Positions 1 to 6,191 of a stretch of DNA of 13,472 bases are shown piece after piece. Under the pieces are notes generated by a model, which searched no databases, was not told where the DNA came from, and saw only the letters and a program-made list of their open reading frames with translations. The position numbers and the translations under genes were made by a program. The stretch covers positions 1 through 13,472 of the forward strand of contig JASLBS010000011.1 in NCBI GenBank assembly GCA_030146405.1, read 5' to 3'. Each line of letters starts with the position of its first letter. The first letter of the stretch is position 1. Origin of the DNA: Arthrobacter sp. Its GTDB lineage: Bacteria > Actinomycetota > Actinomycetes > Actinomycetales > Micrococcaceae.

Positions 1-40
1 TCCTGGCCACCAACACTAAGAAATCACTTCAAGGAGAACC

Positions 41-538
41 GTGGCTCAGAACACTGAAGAGCTGAACGAACCGACTGAGGAGCTCACGAGCTACACCTCA
101 GAGTCCACCGAAGGCAGCGAGACCGCCGTCAAGGAGCGCCCTGCGCTGACCGTCGGCGGCGGAGCCGTAGGACGCCGCAAGGAAGCAGTCGCCCGCGTGC
201 GCCTCGTCCCCGGCACCGGCAAGTGGATCGTCAACGGGCGCGAGCTCGCCGACTACTTCCCGAACAAGCTGCACCAGCAGGAAGTCAACGACCCCTTCAA
301 GCTCCTCGATCTCGACGGTGCGTACGACGTCATCGCCCGCATCCACGGTGGTGGCCCCTCCGGCCAGGCCGGTGCACTGCGCCTCGGCGTGGCACGCACG
401 CTGAACGAGATCGACCGCGAGAACAACCGCCCCGCCCTCAAGAAGGCAGGCTTTCTGACTCGTGATGCCCGCGTCATCGAGCGCAAGAAGGCCGGTCTCA
501 AGAAGGCACGCAAGGCACCTCAGTACTCCAAGCGGTAA
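41..538 (+). CDS. rpsI: 30S ribosomal protein S9
   Basis: Small-subunit ribosomal protein S9, whose basic C-terminal tail reaches toward the P-site tRNA. The 165-residue product has the S9 core from about residue 44 (GRRKEAVARVRL), the family signature around residues 103-121 (GGGPSGQAGALRLGVARTL) and the lysine/arginine-rich tail ending QYSKR. Residues 1-35 are an acidic, Ser/Thr/Glu-rich extension, which makes the protein longer than the roughly 130-residue E. coli S9; such extensions are common in actinobacteria. The start is GTG at 41, chosen because AAGGAG lies at 31-36 with 4 bases of spacing. In actinobacteria rpsI normally follows rplM, which would lie just outside the window. A strong hairpin begins 11 bases after the stop codon. 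Confidence 0.98.
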   Translation: MAQNTEELNEPTEELTSYTSESTEGSETAVKERPALTVGGGAVGRRKEAVARVRLVPGTGKWIVNGRELADYFPNKLHQQEVNDPFKLLDLDGAYDVIARIHGGGPSGQAGALRLGVARTLNEIDRENNRPALKKAGFLTRDARVIERKKAGLKKARKAPQYSKR

Positions 539-549
539 ATACCGCTTAC

Positions 550-583
550 CCCACCGGAAATTGCCGAGGCGATTTCCGGTGGG
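550..583 (+). terminator. Strong hairpin after rpsI, probable terminator or mRNA 3'-end stabiliser
   Basis: A perfect 12-bp inverted repeat, CCCACCGGAAAT at 550-561 and ATTTCCGGTGGG at 572-583. It can be extended inward by a T-G wobble and two GC pairs to a 4-base loop (565-568). It starts 11 bases after the rpsI stop. The following bases (tcccctc) are not a T-run, so this is not a classical intrinsic terminator. Actinobacterial terminators often lack the U-tail, so a termination or 3'-end role is likely but unproven. Confidence 0.7.
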
Positions 584-590
584 TCCCCTC

Positions 591-606
591 AGCGGTCTTT
601 GCCGCT
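591..606. other. Small hairpin between rpsI and glmM
   Basis: A 5-bp inverted repeat, AGCGG at 591-595 and CCGCT at 602-606, with a 6-base loop containing TTT. It lies between two much stronger hairpins. It may be chance in such GC-rich DNA and is listed only to account for the gap. Confidence 0.25.
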
Positions 607-655
607 CGGCTCCACGCGCTCCGGGGTCGGGTCGAGGACGCCGAGGACACGCTCA

Positions 656-685
656 GATGCCCGTCCGGACCTCCGGACGGGCATC
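656..685 (+). terminator. Second strong hairpin upstream of glmM, probable terminator
   Basis: A near-perfect inverted repeat, GATGCCCGTCCGGA at 656-669 and TCCGGACGGGCATC at 672-685. The practical stem is 13 bp with a 4-base loop. It is followed by GTGCTTTAA, a weak T-tract at 690-692. With the hairpin at 550-583 it gives a tandem pair between rpsI and glmM, suggesting that glmM is mostly expressed from its own promoter in the remaining 60 bases. I could not identify that promoter with confidence. Confidence 0.7.
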
Positions 686-748
686 GTGCTTTAACCTGTT
701 GGAAACCCCGCTAATCGGTCTCGTGTTCTTCACAAAGGATGATCAACG

Positions 749-2107
749 ATGAGCAAACTATTCGGCACGGACGGCGTACGTGGTCTGGCCAACGGCCTGA
801 TCACGGCAGAACTGTCCCTGCAGCTGGCCCAGGCCGCCGCCGTCGTCCTCGGACACAACGCCGTCGAGGGCGGGCGACGGCCCACGGCGGTCATCGCCCG
901 CGATCCGAGGATCAGCGGCGAATTCATCGCCGCCGCCGTCGAGGCAGGCCTCGCGAGTTCCGGCGTGGACGTGTTCGACGCGGGAGTGCTCCCCACGCCT
1001 GCTGCGGCCTTCCTCGTGGCGGACCTCGACGCCGATTTCGGGGTGATGATCTCCGCTTCGCACAATGCCGCGCCGGACAACGGGATCAAGTTCCTCGCCC
1101 GCGGTGGTAAGAAACTCAGTGATGCGCTGGAGGACGCCATCGAGGACGAGATGGCGCGGCCGAGATTGCGCCCGGTCGCCGGCGACGTGGGGCGCATCCA
1201 GCGCTTCGCCGACGCCGAGGACCGTTACGTTGTGCACCTCCTCCAGACCCTGCCGCACCGTCTCGAGGGCCTCACCGTGGTGCTCGACTGCGCCCACGGT
1301 GCAGCGAGCGGGTGCTCACCCGAGGTGTTCAGGAATGCAGGTGCGGACATCGTGGTCATCGGTGCGGATCCGGACGGGGTGAACATCAACGAGGGGTACG
1401 GCTCCACGCACCTCGAGAAGTTGCAGGCCGCCGTCCTCGAGCACGGCGCGGATCTGGGGATCGCCCATGACGGTGACGCGGACCGCTGCCTCGCAGTGGA
1501 TCACGAGGGCGCAGTGGTGGACGGCGACCAGATCATGGCGGTCATGGCACTGGCCATGAAGGATGCCGGGAAGCTGAAGGACAATACGCTCGTGGCCACG
1601 GTGATGAGCAACCTCGGCCTCAAACTCGCGCTCCGTGACGCAGGGATCACCCTCAAGGAGACCGGCGTGGGGGACCGCTACGTCCTCGAGGGAATGCGGG
1701 ACGGGGACTTCAGCCTCGGCGGGGAGCAGTCCGGTCACGTGATCTTCGCCGAGTACGCCACCACGGGGGACGGCGTGCTCACCGGGCTCCAGCTGGCTGC
1801 ACGCATGGCGGGGACGGGCAAGAGCCTCAAGGAGCTCGTGACGGTCATGACCAAACTGCCGCAGGTCCTCATCAACGTGAGGGGTGTGGACCGAGCGGCT
1901 GCCAACTCGGACGAGGTGGTGCAGGACGCCGTGCGGACGGCCACCGCACTCCTCGGGGAGACCGGCCGCGTGCTGCTGCGTCCTTCCGGCACCGAGCCCG
2001 TTGTCCGCGTGATGGTCGAGGCGGCCGACACCGGTACCGCACAGCGGATCGCCGACTCCCTGGCCGCCACGGTCCAGGCGCGACTCTCGCTGGAGCCCGT
2101 GGCCTGA
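749..2107 (+). CDS. glmM: Phosphoglucosamine mutase
   Basis: Interconverts glucosamine-6-phosphate and glucosamine-1-phosphate in the cytoplasm, the step before UDP-GlcNAc and hence peptidoglycan precursors. The 452-residue length is normal for GlmM. All four alpha-D-phosphohexomutase landmarks are visible: the phosphoserine loop ISASHN at 101-106 (Ser104 the likely phosphorylated residue), the Mg-binding loop DGDADR at 241-246, the sugar-specificity loop GGEQSGH at 324-330 (the GlmM form), and the phosphate-binding loop RPSGTEPVVRVM at 411-422. The start is ATG at 749 with AAAGGA at 734-739; an out-of-frame ATG at 739 is ignored. It follows rpsI as in many actinobacteria. Its stop lies in an inverted repeat shared with the convergent ferrochelatase gene. 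Confidence 0.98.
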   Translation: MSKLFGTDGVRGLANGLITAELSLQLAQAAAVVLGHNAVEGGRRPTAVIARDPRISGEFIAAAVEAGLASSGVDVFDAGVLPTPAAAFLVADLDADFGVMISASHNAAPDNGIKFLARGGKKLSDALEDAIEDEMARPRLRPVAGDVGRIQRFADAEDRYVVHLLQTLPHRLEGLTVVLDCAHGAASGCSPEVFRNAGADIVVIGADPDGVNINEGYGSTHLEKLQAAVLEHGADLGIAHDGDADRCLAVDHEGAVVDGDQIMAVMALAMKDAGKLKDNTLVATVMSNLGLKLALRDAGITLKETGVGDRYVLEGMRDGDFSLGGEQSGHVIFAEYATTGDGVLTGLQLAARMAGTGKSLKELVTVMTKLPQVLINVRGVDRAAANSDEVVQDAVRTATALLGETGRVLLRPSGTEPVVRVMVEAADTGTAQRIADSLAATVQARLSLEPVA

Positions 2108-2129
2108 CTCCGATCCCCACGGTCAGGCC
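2101..2129. terminator. Inverted repeat between convergent glmM and ferrochelatase genes
   Basis: A perfect 7-bp inverted repeat, GGCCTGA at 2101-2107 and TCAGGCC at 2123-2129, with a 15-base loop. The glmM stop codon is the last three bases of the left arm, and the stop codon of the minus-strand gene is the mirrored end of the right arm. The geometry fits a bidirectional transcript end, but there is no T-run on either side and the stem is short. Confidence 0.35.
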
Positions 2130-2929
2130 GGGATGCCGGCTGCGGAAGCGCTGCGAACACAGATGGCGCCCGCACTGCAGGGGCGCTCACAGGGGGAGGG
2201 GCTTGGTGCCGCTCCGGCGAGGAGCCGTGGTACGGCTTCGTCGTAGCGGGACAGCGCTATCTCCGCGATCACCGGGCTCGGCAGCAGGGGAGCGCTCACG
2301 ACGTCGGCCCCGGCCTTCGCCAGCTGGTCGTGGAAGTACCCCGGAGCCAGCAGGTAGGAGGCCACCGCGACCTGCGGGCCTCCGGTGTCGCTGCGGGACG
2401 CGATGACGGCGTCCGGCACGGAAGGCGCCGCCTTGGACCCGAAACCCGCGAGCACAGGGCCGGTACGGAGTTCGGCGAGGACGGCTCGTACCTCCGCCAC
2501 GTCCACCGAGGCGCACGCATCGGACGAACCCGCGGCGGCGAGTACGACGGCGGTTCCGTCGGCCACGCCGGCCTCGGTAAGTCGGGCCTGCAGCACATGC
2601 GCCAGGCGCGGGTCCGGGCCCAACGGTAGCGCCGCCACCGTTCCCGGTCGGCTCGCCGCCGCCCGCGCGATGTCCACTTTCACGTGGTACCCGACGGACA
2701 GCAGCAGGGGCACGATGACGGCCTGGTGACCCTCCGGGATCGAGGCGATGACGTCCACGAGATCGGGGTGCTGTACGTCCACGTACGCCTCGAGAACCTG
2801 GACGTCGGGTCGCAGGGCCTGGAGCTCCGTCCGCACGGCGTCGATCTCCCGGCGACCCCGGACGTTGTCGGTGCCGTGCGCACAGGCGATCAGGACGGGA
2901 GGACGGGCGGGTGCGGTCATGGCAGCCAT
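2123..2929 (-). CDS. cbiX: Sirohydrochlorin ferrochelatase, CbiX/SirB family
   Basis: Probably inserts Fe2+ into sirohydrochlorin to make siroheme, the cofactor of NirB encoded nearby. The 268-residue protein is a tandem of two CbiX-like halves. The N-terminal half has the family histidines in CAHGT (His18) and GYHVKVDI (His82). In the second half the first motif has decayed to AAAGSSD with no His, while FHDQL (His200) remains, so only the first half appears to carry a full site. The last 25 residues hold an unusual cysteine group, Cys247, Cys251 and Cys257. The start is ATG at 2929, with GGGG 8 bases upstream; ATG at 2920 is a possible alternative. It lies 18 bp after nirD on the same strand, so co-transcription is likely. 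Cobalt chelation for cobalamin is the alternative activity, but context favours siroheme. Confidence 0.82.
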   Translation of the reverse strand: MAAMTAPARPPVLIACAHGTDNVRGRREIDAVRTELQALRPDVQVLEAYVDVQHPDLVDVIASIPEGHQAVIVPLLLSVGYHVKVDIARAAASRPGTVAALPLGPDPRLAHVLQARLTEAGVADGTAVVLAAAGSSDACASVDVAEVRAVLAELRTGPVLAGFGSKAAPSVPDAVIASRSDTGGPQVAVASYLLAPGYFHDQLAKAGADVVSAPLLPSPVIAEIALSRYDEAVPRLLAGAAPSPSPCERPCSAGAICVRSASAAGIPA

Positions 2930-2947
2930 TCAAGCATCCCCGGGAGT

Positions 2948-3313
2948 TCAGGCCGCAGTGTCCACCTCGACGACGCCGTCCACGCACCGCACGTCGAACA
3001 CGCGGATCCCTTCCCCGCCGGACAGGCAGGTACCGGTGGAGAGGTCGTAGACCTCCTTGTGCAGGGGCGACGTGATGGTGGGTGAGTTCCCCCGGGATCC
3101 GATGATCCCCCGGGCGAGTACAGCTGCGCGCGTCCGCGGGTCCACATTCCCCACCGCATGGAGCAGGTTCCCCGGAAGCCGGAAGAGGGCTATCTGCTCA
3201 CCCTCGATCAGCGCTGCCTCACCCCAGTACTCCTCGAGATCGTCGAGAAGGCAGACCGCGGCCCAGCAGGGAGCAGGGGCGGTGGCCGGGCGCTGGAGTA
3301 CGAGTTCTGTCAT
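2948..3313 (-). CDS. nirD: Nitrite reductase (NAD(P)H) small subunit
   Basis: Small subunit of the assimilatory siroheme nitrite reductase, partner of NirB in reducing nitrite to ammonium in the cytoplasm. The 121-residue product has the Rieske-like fold of NirD. The cluster ligands of true Rieske proteins are replaced: GNVDP (Asn56, Asp58) stands where CxH would be, and SPLHKEVYDLSTG (residues 82-94) keeps only His85 of the CxxH motif. This is normal for NirD, so no [2Fe-2S] cluster is expected. The start is ATG at 3313, preceded by GAGGGGA at 3319-3325 (minus-strand sense) with 5 bases of spacing. The frame stays open to an ATG at 3682, but that would run into nirB and adds no NirD-like sequence. 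It lies divergent from nirB, rather than directly downstream of it as in E. coli. Confidence 0.93.
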   Translation of the reverse strand: MTELVLQRPATAPAPCWAAVCLLDDLEEYWGEAALIEGEQIALFRLPGNLLHAVGNVDPRTRAAVLARGIIGSRGNSPTITSPLHKEVYDLSTGTCLSGGEGIRVFDVRCVDGVVEVDTAA

Positions 3314-3335
3314 GACGGTCCCCTCGGTGGCGAGT

Positions 3336-3351
3336 GCGTTGGCATCAACGC
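3336..3351. promoter_or_regulatory. Inverted repeat in the nirD leader or promoter
   Basis: A perfect dyad, GCGTTG at 3336-3341, spacer GCAT, CAACGC at 3346-3351. It is centred about 30 bases upstream of the nirD start. It could be an operator or a leader hairpin. No regulator can be assigned from the sequence alone. Confidence 0.4.
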
Positions 3352-3440
3352 TAGGCCGGGTAGGTATCCGGGAGGTCCCGGTGCTGTTGCGCCCGGGTAA
3401 CGTCCGTCTCACCGGCACGGGCCTCCTCCGTGAGGTCGAA

Positions 3441-3468
3441 GTTAACGTCCCGACACATCTGCGACACA
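3441..3468. promoter_or_regulatory. Candidate GlnR-type binding region between nirD and nirB
   Basis: GACAC occurs twice with exactly 6 bases between (3452-3456 and 3463-3467), i.e. AC-n9-AC, the 11-bp phasing typical of actinobacterial GlnR sites. GTTAAC sits just upstream at 3441-3446, with its AC 10 bases before the next. A second copy of TAACGTCC occurs at 3398-3405, 45 bp from the one at 3443-3450. GlnR is the known nitrogen-limitation activator of nitrate and nitrite genes in related organisms. The match to the canonical gTnAC-n6-GaAAC form is incomplete, so this is a candidate only. Confidence 0.4.
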
Positions 3469-3490
3469 CAGGGGAAATTGGCCGTTCGTA

Positions 3491-3504
3491 GTCTGGAGCC
3501 AGAC
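3491..3504. promoter_or_regulatory. Inverted repeat just upstream of nirB
   Basis: A perfect dyad, GTCTGG at 3491-3496, spacer AG, CCAGAC at 3499-3504, ending 29 bases before the nirB start. It overlaps TAGTCT at 3489-3494, a plausible -10 element (TAnnnT) with no clear -35, which would fit an activator-dependent promoter. It could be an operator for the HemD-like regulator encoded downstream or a small leader hairpin; both are inference. Confidence 0.4.
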
Positions 3505-3533
3505 GCGGGAACGCCCCGGACGGAAGGCACAGC

Positions 3534-6188
3534 ATGAGTGAGATCCGATCATCCCGGCCCGTCGAGGGCGCCCGCGAGACCGATCGCCGTGTGATCGTGA
3601 TCGGTGGGGGGCCGGCATCGCACCGGCTCGTCGAGGCGCTGTGGCGCCGTGGGACGGACGGTCTGCAGATCACCGTGCTCACGGAGGAGGACCACGCTCC
3701 CTACGACCGCGTGGCGCTGAGCAGGGCGCTGATCGGCGACGTGGACCTCAGCCTGGGTGAGGCGCTCATGTGGCGGGAACCGGCCATCAGGCTCGTGACC
3801 GGCGAGCGTGCCGTGCGCCTCGATCCGGTGGAACGCTGCGTGCAGGGTGCCTCCGGCGTGGTGTACCCGTACGACGACGTGGTGCTCGCCACCGGCTCGG
3901 ACGCCGTGCGCCTTCCCCTCCCCGGCGGTGAGCACGCCGCGGTCTACCGCACGCTCGACGACGCCCGATGGCTGCGGACCGAGGCCGCCCGGCTCGCCGC
4001 CGTGCTCGGTCGGAAGCCGCGTGTGGTGGTCATCGGAGGTGGGCTGCTCGGCCTCGAGGCGGCCGGCGGGCTGCAGGAGCTCGGGACGGAGTCCACCGTG
4101 GTGAACCGTGCGGGCTGGCTCATGAACGCGCAGCTCGACCAGGGTGGCGGCCAGGCGCTCGGGCGGCTCATCACCGCGAAGGGACTGGGTGTCCACTGCG
4201 GTGGCTCGCCGGTATCGGTGACCACGGACGACGACGACCGCGTCACCGGCGTGGGCCTCGCGGACGGTACGGAGCTACCGGCGGACCTCGTGGTGTTCGC
4301 CGTCGGCATCCGTCCCCGGGACGAACTCGCGCGCCACGCCGGGATCGACGTGGCGGCCCGCGGCGGGGTGGCCATCGGGGCGGACTGCCGCGCCTCGGTC
4401 CCGGGAGTCTGGGCCATCGGGGAGGTGGCGAGCTACGAGGGTGTGAGCATGGGCCTCGTGGCTCCCGCGAACGCGATGGCCGAGGTGTGCGCGGACGGCA
4501 TCCTGGGTGGTGACTCCGCCTTTCCCGGTTTCGACACGGCCACGAAGCTCAAGCTCTCCGGTGTCGAGGTGGCCAGCTTCGGGGACGCACTCGCGGACAC
4601 CGCGAACAGCCTGGAGATCGTCTACGCGGACCCCGCACGTGGGCTCTACCAGAAGCTGGTGGTCACCGACGACGCCAAGACGCTGCTCGGTGGCATCTTC
4701 GTGGGTGACACCGCGCCCTACTCGGCGCTCCGTCCGCTCCTGGGCCGGGAGCTCCCGGCTGAGCCCGGCGCCTACCTCTCCTCGGCCGGGGGCGGTGAGG
4801 CGCCGTCCTCGGAGCTGCCCGACGACGTCATCCTCTGCTCCTGCAACAACGTCACCGCGGGTGCCTGCCGGTCCGCCGTGCACGGGGAGGGAACCGGGGC
4901 GGAGGCCGCCCTCGAATTACCCGCCCTGAAGGCCTGCTCCCGCGCGGGCACCCAGTGCGGCTCGTGCGTCCCGATGCTCAAGAAGCTGCTCGACGCCGAA
5001 CTCACCAAGACCGGCCGCACCGTGTCGAAGGGCATCTGCGAGCACTTCGCCATGTCACGGCCCGAACTGTTCGAGGCCGTCCAGGCGCTGGACCTCGCCT
5101 CCTTCCAGGACATCCTCCGCCGGCTCGGTGCCTCGGACGAGGCCAGGGCGGGTCACGGCTGCGACATCTGCAAGCCCGCCATCGGCTCCATCCTCGCCAC
5201 CCAGCGCGGCGAGTACGTGCTCGACGGCGGTCGCGGGACGCTCCAGGACACGAACGACCGTGCCCTCGCCAACATGCAGCGCAACGGTACCTACTCGGTG
5301 GTGCCGCGCATCCCCGGGGGCGAGATCACCCCGCAGAAACTCGCCGTGATCGCGCAGGTCGCCGAGCAGTTCGGCCTGTACGTCAAACTGACCGGCGCCC
5401 TCCGGATCGACCTCTTCGGTGCCCGGCTCGAACAACTCCCGGAGATCTGGAAGATCCTCGTGGAGGCCGGGTTCGAATCGGGCCAGGCCTACGGCAAGGC
5501 ACTCCGGAACGTGAAGTCCTGCGTGGGCTCCACCTGGTGCCGGTTCGGCGTCCAGGACTCCGTGGCCATGGCGATCGACCTCGAGCTCCGGTACCGGGGG
5601 CTGCGGGCGCCGCACAAGTTCAAGATGGGCGTGTCCGGGTGTGCCCGCGAATGCGCGGAGGCGCGGGGGAAGGACATCGGAGTGATCGCGACGGATCAGG
5701 GCTGGAACCTCTACGTGGGCGGCAACGGCGGCTTCCAGCCCGTCCACGCGCAGCTCCTGGCCCAGGACCTCGACGGGGAGACCCTCATCCGCTACATCGA
5801 CCGCTACCTCATGTACTACATCCGGACGGCGGACCGGCTCCAGCGGACGGCCCGCTGGATGGAGGAGCTCGACGGCGGCCTCGAGCACGTGCGGGACGTC
5901 GTCATCGGGGACTCCCTCGGCATCGGCGCGGACCTGGAGGCGGCGATGGCCCGGCACGTGGAGCACTACGAGGACGAATGGGCGGCGACGCTGAAGGATC
6001 CGGACCGGCTCCGGCGGTTCCGGTCCTTCGTCAACGCCCCGGATGCGGCGGACTCCTCGATCGTCCTGGTCGAGGAACGGGGGCAGCGCCGTCCGGCCAC
6101 CCCTGCGGAGATCGAGGCTCAGGCCAAGCGGGTAGGACTCGGAGCGGCGATCCCCGTCCGCTCCGCGACCGGAACCCTGGAGGGCTGA
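3534..6188 (+). CDS. nirB: Nitrite reductase (NAD(P)H) large subunit
   Basis: Catalytic subunit of assimilatory nitrite reductase: nitrite plus six electrons gives ammonium. The 884 residues show the full order of NirB domains: FAD-binding Rossmann motif VIVIGGGPASHRLVEAL (20-36), NAD(P)H motif VVVIGGGLLGLEAA (164-177), a BFD-like [2Fe-2S] domain with Cys435, Cys437, Cys475 and Cys478, a second BFD-like motif GHGCDICKPAIGSIL (Cys543, Cys546), a ferredoxin-like sulfite/nitrite reductase half-domain (about 585-650), and the siroheme/[4Fe-4S] ligands CVGSTWC (663-669) and GCARECAEA (Cys703, Cys707). The length is close to the usual 840-870. The start is ATG at 3534 with GGAAGG at 3522-3527. It leads an operon with the methyltransferase that makes its siroheme precursor, 3 bp downstream. 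Nothing in the sequence suggests inactivation. Confidence 0.98.
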   Translation: MSEIRSSRPVEGARETDRRVIVIGGGPASHRLVEALWRRGTDGLQITVLTEEDHAPYDRVALSRALIGDVDLSLGEALMWREPAIRLVTGERAVRLDPVERCVQGASGVVYPYDDVVLATGSDAVRLPLPGGEHAAVYRTLDDARWLRTEAARLAAVLGRKPRVVVIGGGLLGLEAAGGLQELGTESTVVNRAGWLMNAQLDQGGGQALGRLITAKGLGVHCGGSPVSVTTDDDDRVTGVGLADGTELPADLVVFAVGIRPRDELARHAGIDVAARGGVAIGADCRASVPGVWAIGEVASYEGVSMGLVAPANAMAEVCADGILGGDSAFPGFDTATKLKLSGVEVASFGDALADTANSLEIVYADPARGLYQKLVVTDDAKTLLGGIFVGDTAPYSALRPLLGRELPAEPGAYLSSAGGGEAPSSELPDDVILCSCNNVTAGACRSAVHGEGTGAEAALELPALKACSRAGTQCGSCVPMLKKLLDAELTKTGRTVSKGICEHFAMSRPELFEAVQALDLASFQDILRRLGASDEARAGHGCDICKPAIGSILATQRGEYVLDGGRGTLQDTNDRALANMQRNGTYSVVPRIPGGEITPQKLAVIAQVAEQFGLYVKLTGALRIDLFGARLEQLPEIWKILVEAGFESGQAYGKALRNVKSCVGSTWCRFGVQDSVAMAIDLELRYRGLRAPHKFKMGVSGCARECAEARGKDIGVIATDQGWNLYVGGNGGFQPVHAQLLAQDLDGETLIRYIDRYLMYYIRTADRLQRTARWMEELDGGLEHVRDVVIGDSLGIGADLEAAMARHVEHYEDEWAATLKDPDRLRRFRSFVNAPDAADSSIVLVEERGQRRPATPAEIEAQAKRVGLGAAIPVRSATGTLEG

Positions 6189-6191
6189 GAC

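Noticed and set aside
1..40. Possible tail of rplM before rpsI
   Set aside because: A TAA is present at 17-19, but the few codons before it do not resemble an L13 C-terminus that I can recognise, so no feature is called.
2948..3682. Upstream start that would make NirD 244 residues long
   Set aside because: It would overlap nirB head-on and adds sequence unlike NirD. ATG at 3313 has a good ribosome-binding site and gives the usual family length.
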